From: Flavobacteriales bacterium UBA1937
Lineage (GTDB): Bacteria > Bacteroidota > Bacteroidia > Flavobacteriales > Weeksellaceae
NCBI GenBank assembly: GCA_002337005.1
Contig: DDFD01000021.1
Coordinates: 1 to 28,829 of the forward strand
Reading direction: 5' to 3'
DNA: 28,829 bases
Positions 1-9,345 of the stretch are shown here, piece after piece. Position 1 is the first letter of the stretch; each line of letters opens with the position of its first letter. The notes below the pieces were generated by a model, which saw only the letters and a program-made list of their open reading frames with translations, was not told the origin of the DNA and did not search any database. Both the position numbers and the translations under genes were made by a program.

Positions 1-2
1 TA

Positions 3-2969
3 GAAAGAGCGCTAAACGGAACTCCTGGAATGAAATATATGGCTTCTGACGCTGGTAATGACGGCGAAGCTTCTATTCAGGTGGTTTTTAACTTAGGAAC
101 AGACCCTAATCAGGCTTCACTAAATGTTCAAAACAGAGTAGCTTCAGTAGTAAATAAATTGCCACCTTTGGTTGTAAGAGAAGGGGTAAAAATTAGTAGA
201 GAAGAAAGTAATATGTTGATGTATGTCAACCTTTACAGTAATGAGAAAAAGGCTGACCAAAAATTTCTTTTTAACTATGCAGATATTAATCTTTTGTCTG
301 AATTAAAAAGAGTTGATGGAGTAGGTTTTGCAGATATTTTGGGAAATAGAGAATATGCTATGAGAGTTTGGCTAAAACCAGATCGTATGTTAGCCTATAA
401 AATTTCGGCAGATGAAGTAATGGGAGCTCTTGCCCAACAAAGCTTAGAGGCTTCTCCCGGAAAAACTGGGGAAAGTTCTGGTAAAAGGTCTCAAACTTTC
501 GAATATGTTTTGAAATATTCTGGGCGTTTCACCACCAAAGAACAATACGAAAATGTAGTTATAAGAGCCAATCCTGATGGTGAATTATTGAGATTAAAAG
601 ATGTAGCAGATATAGAATTCGGGAGTTCTATGTATGACATCTATTCTAGTATTAATGGCAAACCTTCTGCTGCTATTGTTCTAAAACAATCTTATGGCAG
701 TAATGCAACCCAAGTAATAAAAGATGTAAAATCTAAATTAGAAGAACTTAAAAAATCTTTCCCAAAAGGAATGGACTATGAAATCTCTTATGACGTTTCT
801 ACTTTTTTAGATGCTTCTATAGAAAAAGTGGTTCACACTTTATTTGAAGCTTTTGTTTTGGTAGCTATCGTAGTTTTCTTATTCTTAGGAGACTGGCGTT
901 CTACCTTAATTCCTGTTTTGGCGGTGCCTGTTTCGTTAGTAGGAACGTTTATGTTTATGCAACTTTTTGGCATTACGCTCAATTTGATAACGCTATTTGC
1001 GTTGGTTTTGGCAATTGGTATTGTAGTAGATGATGCTATTGTGGTGATAGAAGCGGTACACCATAAAATGGAAACGCACCATATCTCTGCAAGAAAAGCC
1101 GCTAAATTAGCGATTGAAGAAGTAGGTGGAGCAATTATTGCCATCACTTTTGTAATGGCGGCCGTATTTATTCCAGTAGCTTTTATGTCTGGTCCTGTAG
1201 GAATTTTCTACCGTCAGTTTTCTATTACAATGGCTACGTCTATTATTCTTTCTGGTATTATAGCGCTTACACTTACACCTGCACTATGCGCTATGATTCT
1301 TAAAAATACGCACAGTGAACCTAAAAAGAAAACCCCTATAAATTATGTTGTAGAAAGTTTCAATAAATGGTTTGATAAAACGTCTCTCAGATACCTGAAT
1401 GTTCTTAGCAAAATTATTGACAGAAGAACTGTTACTTTCGGTATTTTAGCCATTTTTTGTGCTGGAATTTACTTCCTGAACAAAAATGTTCCTTCGGGAT
1501 TTATTCCAAATGAAGACCAAGGAATGATTTATGCAATTATCCAAACGCCACCTGGTTCATCTTTAGAAAGAACTAATAATGTAGCGGAACAACTTCAGAA
1601 AATGACGGAAGATATGGATGATGTAAAATCTGTTTCCGCTTTGGCAGGTTACGAAATTCTAACCGAAGGTACAGGGTCTAACTCTGGTACTTGTCTTATC
1701 AACCTAAAACCTTGGAATGAAAGAGGGCATTCTTCACAAGAAATTATAGAAGAATTAGAAAAAAAATCTAAATCCCTAAAAGGTGCTCAGATAGAATTTT
1801 TCCAACCGCCAGCAGTTCCGGGGTATGGTGCAGCAGGAGGTTTTGAACTAAGACTTCTGGATAAAGACGGCACTAATGATTACAAAAAAATGGAAGAAGT
1901 CAATAAAAATTTCGTGGAAGAATTAAATAAACGTCCAGAACTTTCGTCTGTTTTCTCTTTCTATAGTGCTAGTTTCCCACAATATATGATGAGAATTGAC
2001 AATGATTTGGCTCAGCAAAAAGGGGTAACCATTGACAATGCTACCAATACACTTTCTACATTATTAGGAAGTAACTACGAAATCAGTTTTATTAAATTCG
2101 GTCGTCAGTACAAAGTTATTGTTCAGGCTGCACCTCAGTACAGAGCTTTGCCAGAAGATATTCTAAAATTATATGTGAAAAACAACCGAGACGAAATGGT
2201 ACCTTTCTCTGCATTTATGCATTTAGAAAAAGTATATAGTCTCTCAGAAATCACAAGACATAATATGTACAATGCTTCAGAAATTAGTGGTCAAGCTGGT
2301 GAAGGTTATAGTAGTGGTGAAGCAATTAGTGCGATAAAAGAAGTGGCAGAAAAAACTTTACCAAGAGGTTATGGTATAGATTGGGCAGGTATTTCTAAGG
2401 ATGAAGAAGGTAGAGGAAACGAAGCTATTTATATTTTCTTAATATGTTTAACGTTTGTCTATCTTATATTGTCAGCACAATACGAAAGTTTCATACTGCC
2501 ATTAATTATCATTTTATCATTAGTTGTGGGGATATGCGGAGCCTTTTTATTTCTGTTCTTATTTGGATTAGAAAATAACATTTATGCTCAGGTTGCTATG
2601 GTAATGTTGATAGGGCTATTAGGGAAAAATGCGGTTTTAATTGTAGAATTTGCTGCACAAAAACACAGCGAAGGCGAAACCACATTTAATTCTGCACTAG
2701 AAGGAGCTAAAGTGAGATTCCGTCCTATTTTAATGACTTCATTTGCATTTATTGCCGGATTAATTCCTTTAGTATTCGCAACAGGACCTGGTGCTATTGG
2801 CAACAGAACTATTGGCTCTGCTTCGGCCGGTGGTATGCTTATCGGTACGGTATTCGGTTTGTTTGTAATTCCTGGATTGTATTACATTTTTGCTACCATT
2901 TCAGAGAAATACAAATTTGTGAAAGAAGAAGATGAAAACCCTTTAACAGAAGACTTTACTCATGAATAA
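3..2969 (+). CDS. RND multidrug efflux permease (AcrB/HAE1 family), 5' end outside window
   Basis: Inner-membrane proton-driven pump of a tripartite efflux system. The reading frame is already open at position 3; the residues before the first in-window Met align with the AcrB porter domain just after its first membrane helix, so roughly 60-70 N-terminal residues lie outside the window. The paired aspartates of the proton relay (GIVVDDAIVV, codons at 1029-1034) and the partner lysine in transmembrane segment 10 (GLLGKNAVL, codon 2625) are both present, so the pump looks functional. The large periplasmic loops of both halves are complete. The next gene, an outer-membrane factor, overlaps its 3' end by 8 nt, and the missing adaptor gene is presumably just upstream. 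Substrate cannot be read from the sequence. Confidence 0.95.
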   Translation, partial: ERALNGTPGMKYMASDAGNDGEASIQVVFNLGTDPNQASLNVQNRVASVVNKLPPLVVREGVKISREESNMLMYVNLYSNEKKADQKFLFNYADINLLSELKRVDGVGFADILGNREYAMRVWLKPDRMLAYKISADEVMGALAQQSLEASPGKTGESSGKRSQTFEYVLKYSGRFTTKEQYENVVIRANPDGELLRLKDVADIEFGSSMYDIYSSINGKPSAAIVLKQSYGSNATQVIKDVKSKLEELKKSFPKGMDYEISYDVSTFLDASIEKVVHTLFEAFVLVAIVVFLFLGDWRSTLIPVLAVPVSLVGTFMFMQLFGITLNLITLFALVLAIGIVVDDAIVVIEAVHHKMETHHISARKAAKLAIEEVGGAIIAITFVMAAVFIPVAFMSGPVGIFYRQFSITMATSIILSGIIALTLTPALCAMILKNTHSEPKKKTPINYVVESFNKWFDKTSLRYLNVLSKIIDRRTVTFGILAIFCAGIYFLNKNVPSGFIPNEDQGMIYAIIQTPPGSSLERTNNVAEQLQKMTEDMDDVKSVSALAGYEILTEGTGSNSGTCLINLKPWNERGHSSQEIIEELEKKSKSLKGAQIEFFQPPAVPGYGAAGGFELRLLDKDGTNDYKKMEEVNKNFVEELNKRPELSSVFSFYSASFPQYMMRIDNDLAQQKGVTIDNATNTLSTLLGSNYEISFIKFGRQYKVIVQAAPQYRALPEDILKLYVKNNRDEMVPFSAFMHLEKVYSLSEITRHNMYNASEISGQAGEGYSSGEAISAIKEVAEKTLPRGYGIDWAGISKDEEGRGNEAIYIFLICLTFVYLILSAQYESFILPLIIILSLVVGICGAFLFLFLFGLENNIYAQVAMVMLIGLLGKNAVLIVEFAAQKHSEGETTFNSALEGAKVRFRPILMTSFAFIAGLIPLVFATGPGAIGNRTIGSASAGGMLIGTVFGLFVIPGLYYIFATISEKYKFVKEEDENPLTEDFTHE

Positions 2970-4419
2970 TTTTTTAAAAACATATAAAATCATACTTTCT
3001 GTTGGCTTACTTTCTTTAGTCATCAGTTGTAAAGTGCCAGCTATTGTAGAAAATAATGCAAAAACTCAGCTTCCAGAAGTTTATCAGCCAAGTGCAAGCT
3101 ATACCGCACTTGCTGCTGATACCACCAATATTGCAGTAAAGCCTTGGCAAGAATTCTACAAAGACCAATATTTGAAATCTTTAATTGATGCTGCTCTACA
3201 TAACAATCAAGAGTTGAATATTCAATTACAAGAAATAGAAATTGCAAAAAATGACATCCGAGTTAAGAAGGGTGCGTTATTACCATCGGTTTCACTTCTG
3301 GCAGGTGCTAGTGTAGATAAAGTAGGAAGATATACCAGCCAAGGAGCTGGTGATGCCAATACTGAAATAGAACCAGGAAAAGAAATGCCAGATCCGCTTG
3401 GTAATTTTGCAGTAGGCGCAGTTGCCAATTGGGAAGTAGATGTTTGGAAAAAACTCAGAAATTCTAGCAAAGCTGCAGTAGATAGATATTTAGCAACGGT
3501 AGAAGGAAAAAATTTCGTGGTTACCAATTTGGTGGCAGAAATTGCCAATTCTTATTATGAATTATTGGCTCTTGATAATCAATTAGATATCATTAGGCAG
3601 ACCATTAAAATTCAAAAAAATGCCTTAGAAGTGGTTAAAATCCAAAAAGAAGCAGCTCGTTCTAACGAATTAGCTGTTCAAAAGTTTCAAGCTGAGGTTT
3701 TATCTACCCAAAATAAAGAATACGAAATTTTACAACAAATAAAGGAAACCGAAAATAAAATTAATTTCCTTTTAGGAAGATATCCGCAAGAAATTCCTAG
3801 AGATAAATCTGTCTTTATGAACGAAAAGATTGCAGATGTTTACACAGGAATTCCCTCTCAGCTTTTAGCTAATAGACCAGATATTAAACAGGCAGAACTA
3901 GAATTAGATGCTTCTAAGCTAGATGTAAAAATAGCAAGAGCAGAATTTTTTCCGAAATTCGAAATTAGTGCAGGTGTAGGTTTACAAGCTTTTAAACCAA
4001 CTTATTTGGTGAAAATTCCTGAATCGTTATTATACAATTTGGCTGCGGATATGGCTGCTCCGCTTATTAATAGAAATGCTATCAAAGCAGAATTTGCCAG
4101 TGCTAATGCCAGACAAATACAGTCTCTTTACGAATACGAAAAGACGGTTTTAGGCGCGTATTTAGAAGTAAACACACAAATTTCAAATATAGATAATCTT
4201 CAAAAAAACTTTAGTATGCAAAACCAACAAGTACTAGCACTCAATAAAGCGATTGATGCTGCTAATGATTTGTTCAAAGCAGCTAGAGCTGATTATTTTG
4301 AAGTATTAATGACGCAACGAGACGTTTTGGAAGCAAAACTTGATCTAATAGAAACTAAACAAAAACAGCTTGCTTCCGTTGTACAGATTTACAGAAGCCT
4401 CGGTGGAGGTTGGAAGTAA
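2962..4419 (+). CDS. Outer membrane efflux lipoprotein (TolC/OprM/NodT family)
   Basis: Outer-membrane channel for the RND pump encoded immediately upstream. The N-terminus is a lipoprotein signal peptide with a VISC lipobox, giving a lipidated Cys23. The body shows the two repeated outer-membrane-efflux halves, rich in long amphipathic helices (about residues 60-270 and 290-480), with the family-typical phrase LLANRPDIKQAELEL near the start of the second half. At 485 residues it has the usual length. The start codon lies inside the last codons of the pump gene (8-nt overlap), which indicates translational coupling and a shared mRNA; a terminator follows 34 nt after the stop. Confidence 0.94.
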   Translation: MNNFLKTYKIILSVGLLSLVISCKVPAIVENNAKTQLPEVYQPSASYTALAADTTNIAVKPWQEFYKDQYLKSLIDAALHNNQELNIQLQEIEIAKNDIRVKKGALLPSVSLLAGASVDKVGRYTSQGAGDANTEIEPGKEMPDPLGNFAVGAVANWEVDVWKKLRNSSKAAVDRYLATVEGKNFVVTNLVAEIANSYYELLALDNQLDIIRQTIKIQKNALEVVKIQKEAARSNELAVQKFQAEVLSTQNKEYEILQQIKETENKINFLLGRYPQEIPRDKSVFMNEKIADVYTGIPSQLLANRPDIKQAELELDASKLDVKIARAEFFPKFEISAGVGLQAFKPTYLVKIPESLLYNLAADMAAPLINRNAIKAEFASANARQIQSLYEYEKTVLGAYLEVNTQISNIDNLQKNFSMQNQQVLALNKAIDAANDLFKAARADYFEVLMTQRDVLEAKLDLIETKQKQLASVVQIYRSLGGGWK

Positions 4420-4452
4420 TCTCACGTTTCGTTACATTTTTTCTCATAACCG

Positions 4453-4479
4453 AGTCACCAATTTATTGGTGACTTTTTT
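4453..4479 (+). terminator. Rho-independent terminator of the RND efflux operon
   Basis: Inverted repeat AGTCACCAAT / ATTGGTGACT (4453-4462 and 4465-4474; in RNA the inner bases form the loop) followed by six T, 34 nt after the stop of the outer-membrane factor gene. Confidence 0.88.
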
Positions 4480-4491
4480 GTTGTATCTTTT

Positions 4492-4522
4492 TTTGAGAAA
4501 GTGATTGAATTAACTATTTTTG
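4492..4522 (+). promoter_or_regulatory. Bacteroidota-type promoter for the HopJ-family gene
   Basis: TTTG at 4492-4495 and TATTTTTG at 4515-4522, separated by 19 nt, match the Bacteroidota sigma-70 consensus TTTG-N19-21-TAnnTTTG. The start codon at 4536 is only 13 nt beyond the -7 box, so the leader would be very short and A-rich. Confidence 0.72.
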
Positions 4523-4535
4523 AAAAAAAATAAAA

Positions 4536-4868
4536 ATGTTGTTAGAACAATTAGAACAAGCTCCAGAAACCATTAATTTCAAAGAAGTAATGGCTTACAT
4601 TGATGAAAATTATGATTTTGAGCCTACAAAATTTATCAACGGAAATACGACTAATGAAGCCAATCAAAATAATGGCTCTTGCAAAGTTTTTAGCTTTGCT
4701 CAACTAAATAACTTATCAAAAGAACAAACACTCTGGCTTTTCGGGGAATTTTATACAGAAGGTGTTCTCAATAATCCCGAAGGAACTGACCACCAAAACA
4801 TCAGAAATTTTATGGAGTTCGGTTGGGACGGTATTTCTTTTGATGGAGTAGCCTTAAAGGAAAAATAG
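4536..4868 (+). CDS. HopJ type III effector family protein
   Basis: Small cytosolic-looking protein of 110 residues without a signal peptide. It carries the conserved HopJ family pattern: GSCKVFSFAQL (about residues 47-57), a helix ending in LFGEFY, and GTDHQNIRNFMEFGW (about residues 83-97). The family is named after a Pseudomonas syringae effector but is widespread in free-living bacteria without a type III secretion system, so an effector role should not be assumed here; the biochemical function is unknown. It has its own promoter and is convergent with the hydrolase gene, the two stop codons being separated by 1 nt. Confidence 0.85.
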   Translation: MLLEQLEQAPETINFKEVMAYIDENYDFEPTKFINGNTTNEANQNNGSCKVFSFAQLNNLSKEQTLWLFGEFYTEGVLNNPEGTDHQNIRNFMEFGWDGISFDGVALKEK

Positions 4869-4869
4869 C

Positions 4870-5652
4870 TTATTTTTTAATAAACTTAATAACATCTTGG
4901 CTCAGTTCTTCTGCTCTTTCTATTGGCACTCCGTGTGATGCTCCTTTGTAGATTTTAAGCTGAGAATTTGGGATTTCCTTAGCAATATATTCAGTGTGAG
5001 ATTTCAGAATCAAATCATTTTCTCCTGCCAAAACAAAAATTTTTGCCTTAATGTTATTTAATTGATTTTTAGTAATTTTAGGTTCATCAATCATTAATTG
5101 TAATAATCGTATTTCTCTTTGTGGTTTATTTTCGGTTTTCATTTTAGAGGCGTCTTTTTTCATGTTTTCTACTTCTTGTTCACCAACTCCATCAGGAAAA
5201 ACATTGGCACCACTGGTAATCACTTTATTGGTATTCTCAGGATATTTTATAGCAAATTCCAATCCTGTATTTCCTCCATCGCTCCATCCTAGAATGTTTA
5301 TTTTTTTTAGCCCCAATTTGTCTGCCAAAGCTTTTACATCTTCGGCAAATTTTCTATAAGTCAAAGGTTCTAGAGAAGTATCAGTACTTTTTCCTTGCGC
5401 ACGTGTATCCATCGTAACCACCATAAAATGCTTGGAGAGTTCAGGGATTTCTAGTTTGAATGCATCTATGCTACCACCATTTCCGTGGAGTAAAAATAGT
5501 GGTTTACCTTTGCCATAAATTTCATAATAAATATCTGCATCTTTTAAATGGAGTATTTTTCCAACCTTTGGATTGTTGCCGTATTCTATGTTTTGAGAAA
5601 AAACTTTTTCAGACAAGAAGAAAATAAGAAATAGAAAGATGTATTTTTTCAT
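4870..5652 (-). CDS. Secreted alpha/beta hydrolase
   Basis: Alpha/beta-hydrolase-fold protein of 260 residues with an N-terminal signal peptide (hydrophobic run then FSQ near residue 20), so probably periplasmic or exported. The oxyanion-hole HG occurs at LFLLHGNGG (about 53-60). The nucleophile elbow GWSDG places the catalytic Ser at residue 124, with Asp213 (AGEND) and His240 (GASHG) completing the triad. The substrate is not predictable; the scaffold resembles esterases and peptidase-like hydrolases. It is transcribed alone, divergent from the ABC-F gene, and ends 1 nt from the convergent HopJ gene. Confidence 0.9.
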   Translation of the reverse strand: MKKYIFLFLIFFLSEKVFSQNIEYGNNPKVGKILHLKDADIYYEIYGKGKPLFLLHGNGGSIDAFKLEIPELSKHFMVVTMDTRAQGKSTDTSLEPLTYRKFAEDVKALADKLGLKKINILGWSDGGNTGLEFAIKYPENTNKVITSGANVFPDGVGEQEVENMKKDASKMKTENKPQREIRLLQLMIDEPKITKNQLNNIKAKIFVLAGENDLILKSHTEYIAKEIPNSQLKIYKGASHGVPIERAEELSQDVIKFIKK

Positions 5653-5665
5653 AGTAAACTTTCAT

Positions 5666-5699
5666 CAAAAATACTAAATAAAACAATTTCCGAATCAAA
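5666..5699 (-). promoter_or_regulatory. Candidate promoter of the alpha/beta hydrolase
   Basis: On the minus strand a perfect TAnnTTTG box (complement of 5666-5673) lies 13 nt before the start codon, with a TTTG (complement of 5696-5699) 22 nt further upstream. The spacing is slightly longer than the usual 19-21. Confidence 0.5.
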
Positions 5700-5768
5700 A
5701 ATTCTATAACAAATATCATTTTTGTATTTTCGCAACTCATTTATCAATCATTATTTATCAATTATAAA

Positions 5769-7661
5769 ATGAATTACGTTTCCGCAGAAAATCTTACCAA
5801 ATCTTACGGCATTAAAACTCTTTTTGAGAACATTTCTTTCAACGTTAATGAAGGAGACAAAATTGCCATCGTTGCCAAAAACGGAAGCGGAAAATCTACT
5901 TTACTTAAAATTTTATTAGGGAAAGAAATCGCAGATTCTGGTACGGTAGCCATCAACAAAGACATTCAGGTGGTTTTGTTCGACCAAGAAATTGAGTTTA
6001 ATTCTGATTTATCTATTGATGAATTTATGATGACGCTAGATTCTCCACCTATTTTAGCACTTAAAAAATACCATCACGCATTGGTTTCTCACCATCCCGA
6101 AGAAATGGAAAAAGCCATCGCCGAAATGGAAATTCAGAAAGCTTGGGATTTAGAAAATGAGATGAAACAAATTCTTTCTCAGCTCAAAATCACCGATTTA
6201 TCTGCAAAAATGGGGAAACTTTCGGGCGGACAAATCAAACGTGTGGCTTTGGCAAAATTATTAACAGAAACCAGAGCACAACACACTCACACTTTGTTAA
6301 TTATGGACGAACCTACCAATCATCTCGATGTGGAAATGGTAGAATGGCTCGAAAATTATTTGAGTAAAGAAAAAATTACACTGCTTTTGGTAACTCACGA
6401 CCGATATTTTCTAGATTCTGTGTGCGATATTATCTGGGAAATGGAAGATAAAAACTTGTATTTCCACCAAGGAAGTTATGCTACTTATCTGGAAAACAAA
6501 ATGATACGTGAAGATAATCTGAACGCCACTATAGATAAAGCTAACAATCTGTATCGTAAAGAATTAGAATGGATGCGCCGTCAACCAAAAGCGAGAACCA
6601 CCAAATCTAAATCGAGAATTGATGCCTTTTATGACACTGAAAAAGTAGCCAAGACCAATACCAAAAAAGAAAGTTTGGAACTTGATTTTGAGATGAAACG
6701 GTTAGGAAATAAAATCTTAGAACTGAAAAATATTTCTAAAAGTTTCGGAGATTTGGTTTTGCTTAAGGATTTTTCTTATTCGTTTCAAAGAGGCGAAAAA
6801 GTAGGAATTATAGGCAAAAACGGAGCAGGAAAATCTACACTTCTCAATATTATTCAAGGTTTAGAGCCGAAAGATTCTGGCGAAATAGAAACTGGTGAAA
6901 CCATTAAATTCGGGTATTTTTCTCAGAAAGGTTTGCAGTTTAAAGAAGACGAACGTGTAATTGATTTCATTAAAGAAATTTCAGAAAATTTTCCTTTAGC
7001 CAATGGTAGAACGATTTCTGCATCACAGTTTTTGAGATTATTTTTATTTGATGACCAAACACAATATTCCCCAATTTCTAAACTTTCTGGTGGTGAAAAA
7101 AGAAGACTTCACTTAATGTACGTTCTCTACCAGAATCCCAATTTTTTGATTTTTGATGAACCTACCAATGATTTAGATTTGCCAACTTTAACGGTTTTGG
7201 AAAACTTTTTATTGAATTTCCAAGGAAGTTTAATTATTGTTTCGCACGATCGTTATTTTATGGATAGAATTGTAGATCACGTTCTGGCTTTCGAAGGTGA
7301 AGGAAAAATTAAAGATTTTGTAGGGAATTTTTCGGAATATCGAGCGAGTTCTGAGGTACGAGGTACGAGTTCCGAGCCCAAAAAAGAAACTACTCAAACA
7401 AATTCAAACGATTTCAAACAGAATCAAACTCCTTCAAACTCAACCAAGAAAAAACTAAGCTTCAAAGAACAGCGTGAGCTGGAAACCATAGAAAAAGAAA
7501 TGCCAGAACTAGAAAAAAAACGTGCGCAAATTTTAGAAAAACTCAATAATGAAGCTGATTACGAGAAAATTTCGGTGCTCTCTACTGACTTAGAAAAAAT
7601 TTCTGAACAACTAGAAGAACACGAAATGCGCTGGTTAGAATTACAAGAAATGATGAGCTAA
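5769..7661 (+). CDS. uup: ABC-F family ATPase, Uup/YfmR type
   Basis: Cytosolic ABC-F protein with two ATPase domains and no membrane domain; relatives bind the ribosome or act on DNA/translation stress. Domain 1: Walker A AKNGSGKST (37-45; the first Gly of the loop is Ala), signature LSGGQ (151-155), Walker B LLIMDEPTNHLD (176-187). The inter-domain linker contains the RRQPKARTTKSKSR segment typical of the Uup branch. Domain 2: Walker A GKNGAGKST (349-357), signature LSGGE (439-443), Walker B LIFDEPTNDLD (460-470). A charged coiled-coil tail follows (about 563-630), as in Uup's DNA-binding C-terminal domain. The low-complexity stretch before that tail (about 527-560) includes a short tandem DNA repeat (see findings). 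VanZ-like gene follows after 1 nt. Confidence 0.9.
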   Translation: MNYVSAENLTKSYGIKTLFENISFNVNEGDKIAIVAKNGSGKSTLLKILLGKEIADSGTVAINKDIQVVLFDQEIEFNSDLSIDEFMMTLDSPPILALKKYHHALVSHHPEEMEKAIAEMEIQKAWDLENEMKQILSQLKITDLSAKMGKLSGGQIKRVALAKLLTETRAQHTHTLLIMDEPTNHLDVEMVEWLENYLSKEKITLLLVTHDRYFLDSVCDIIWEMEDKNLYFHQGSYATYLENKMIREDNLNATIDKANNLYRKELEWMRRQPKARTTKSKSRIDAFYDTEKVAKTNTKKESLELDFEMKRLGNKILELKNISKSFGDLVLLKDFSYSFQRGEKVGIIGKNGAGKSTLLNIIQGLEPKDSGEIETGETIKFGYFSQKGLQFKEDERVIDFIKEISENFPLANGRTISASQFLRLFLFDDQTQYSPISKLSGGEKRRLHLMYVLYQNPNFLIFDEPTNDLDLPTLTVLENFLLNFQGSLIIVSHDRYFMDRIVDHVLAFEGEGKIKDFVGNFSEYRASSEVRGTSSEPKKETTQTNSNDFKQNQTPSNSTKKKLSFKEQRELETIEKEMPELEKKRAQILEKLNNEADYEKISVLSTDLEKISEQLEEHEMRWLELQEMMS

Positions 7662-7662
7662 A

Positions 7663-8070
7663 ATGATTAAAAAATTATACTCTGGTTTCATTATTCTATA
7701 TACTTTACTGCTTTTGTATTGGCTATTTTTTGGGTTTGGCAGAACTTCAAACGTAGAAAAAACGGTGCAACTTATTCCTTTTACGACCATTTATAAAATG
7801 TTTACTCAAGTATATGATTTTAAGTATTTTAGCATCAATATTATAGGGAATATTGTTGTTTTTATTCCATTTGGTTTTTTAGGAATTGTATTTGAGAAAT
7901 TAAAAAAAGCAAAATTTCTTTTCCCTATTTTTATTTTAGGAATTAGTACTTTAGAGTTTTTACAATTCATTACCAGAAGAGGTTATGCAGAAATAGATGA
8001 TGTAATTCTGAATACAATGGGGGTTGCCATTGGTTTTTGGGTTTATCGGTTTTATATGAAAAAGTATTAG
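7663..8070 (+). CDS. VanZ-like family membrane protein
   Basis: Integral membrane protein of 135 residues with about four hydrophobic segments (roughly 5-26, 58-78, 84-103, 113-132). VanZ hallmarks are visible: NIVVFIPFGFLG in the second segment, EFLQFITRRGYAEIDDVILNTMG toward the end. VanZ of the vancomycin cluster gives low-level teicoplanin resistance, but chromosomal relatives such as this have no established function; no resistance claim is justified. It starts 1 nt after the ABC-F stop codon, so the two are almost certainly co-transcribed. Confidence 0.85.
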   Translation: MIKKLYSGFIILYTLLLLYWLFFGFGRTSNVEKTVQLIPFTTIYKMFTQVYDFKYFSINIIGNIVVFIPFGFLGIVFEKLKKAKFLFPIFILGISTLEFLQFITRRGYAEIDDVILNTMGVAIGFWVYRFYMKKY

Positions 8071-8077
8071 ACCTTCT

Positions 8078-8095
8078 TTTCAAAAATTTTTGAAA
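8078..8095. repeat. Perfect 18-nt palindrome at the VanZ/restriction-island junction
   Basis: TTTCAAAAA directly followed by TTTTTGAAA, 8 nt after the VanZ gene. It could form a weak hairpin between the convergent VanZ and restriction genes; the following T-run is poor, so a terminator role is uncertain. The rest of 8096-8184 shows no gene. Confidence 0.45.
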
Positions 8096-8184
8096 TTATT
8101 TTGAATATGCATTAAATTTTGGAGTTAAATTTCTTTAAAAATCCTTGGTAAAGGCTTTAATTATACCTAACAGTTGATGGCTTT

Positions 8185-9345
8185 TTATTCTTCTGTTTGA
8201 TTTATAATCCAATTTGTCCAACCTATAATTGTTGATGCTCTTCTGAAATATGTCGTGTCAGAACCAACATTATACAGTTTGGAACGTTTCATTATTTCGA
8301 CTATAGTTTCTTTATTTGGCATTTCTCCGTTATCAAGATGAAGTCTTATTACATCTTTAAATGCTTTATGTGATAATATCAATTTTATGAACTCCTTTTG
8401 TCTGTCAATTAATGATGTATTCATTATTTTTTGACCTAATTTACTCAATATAAAACAAGTTTGTTTTATTGTTGTGTCTTGAATTTTGTCAACTAATCCT
8501 AAATATCTTGCTGCATTAGTGTAATAATCGTGTTGTCTTGGATCGATAGTACCAAAATCAAAGTCTTGAAGATATTGTTCTTTTGTCATAAATTGATTTT
8601 GATTAATTAGCTCACACAAATTGATTACTCTCTCAAAACTGTCGGCTTGAGGAAAAGGAATTTCAGGTTCTTTTGTGAGTTTAGTTGTATCAATTATTTG
8701 CGATAGAGCTTCAAGATTAAAACTTCCTTCTTGAATAGCATATTTTTTTTGTTTAATGAGAACAAGTGAATTGTAATGTTCAATGTTAGAAAACGAATAC
8801 TCTCTTAAATGAAATACACCATTTGAATAAGTTAAAAATATCGGACGAACTTGCTTTTGAATTTTACCACTCCAAAGTTTATATGGGTAATAAAGTTGAC
8901 GAACCAAAAAATCTGACGATATATAATTTTTAGCTTCTATAAGATTTAGAGAATTGTCGCCTTCATAACCTCCGTCAATTTCTACTTGTGAGTTTCCAAC
9001 ATTTATATTAAAAAGTCCTTTTGGCGAATTGATTCCAAAAGAAAAAGAAGACGAACTCATTCTTCCACTTACTGTTGGGAATAGATTTTCCTCATTTGTA
9101 AAATCATGTAGAATTTTGGATACAAATGCACAGTTTATTGCAGTTGCTTCACTTGTTATATCACGATAATCAAGACTTTCTAAAAATGTAGGAAATTCAA
9201 TTGGTGTAACTTCAATATCATTTGAGTTGAATTTGCAAAAGGCTTCAAATTCACCAATTACATATCCACCTCTTGAAGTTGGTAAAATTGAAAGTTTGTT
9301 TTCTGCAAAAAGTTTTGGGCGTGTCCCTTCGGGTCGGGCTATCCG
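8185..9345 (-). pseudogene. Type II restriction endonuclease (PD-(D/E)XK), 5'-truncated remnant
   Basis: Restriction-enzyme-like protein. A Met at 9060 would give 291 residues, but the same frame stays open upstream to 9345 with convincing protein-like sequence (ENKLSILPTSRGGYVIG, codons about 9259-9306), a phrase I associate with the N-terminal part of a type II restriction enzyme family. No ATG, GTG, TTG or CTG occurs in this extension, and beyond about 9318 the frame is made of the 81-bp GC-rich repeat, with a stop at 9346-9348. The gene therefore appears to have lost its start and first residues where the repeat begins. A nuclease core is visible at about 8930-8995: VEIDGGYE followed by LIEAKNY, i.e. 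Asp and Glu-x-Lys of a PD-(D/E)XK site. The C-terminal half resembles winged-helix DNA-binding regions. Either a dead remnant or a truncated product from Met 9060, which would keep only the motif and C-terminus. Confidence 0.72.

Noticed and set aside
833..1147. Antisense ORFs inside the RND pump (833-1147 and 2588-2803) and other reverse-frame ORFs over strong genes
   Set aside because: They lie entirely opposite well-supported genes, have low-complexity Ser/Ile/Thr-rich translations and no homology features.
4536..4868. Interpretation of the HopJ-family gene as evidence for a type III secretion system
   Set aside because: No secretion genes nearby, and the family is common in bacteria without type III secretion.
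5717..5724. -7 box for the ABC-F gene (CATTTTTG)
   Set aside because: First base deviates from TAnnTTTG and no -33 element is visible; too weak to list as a feature.
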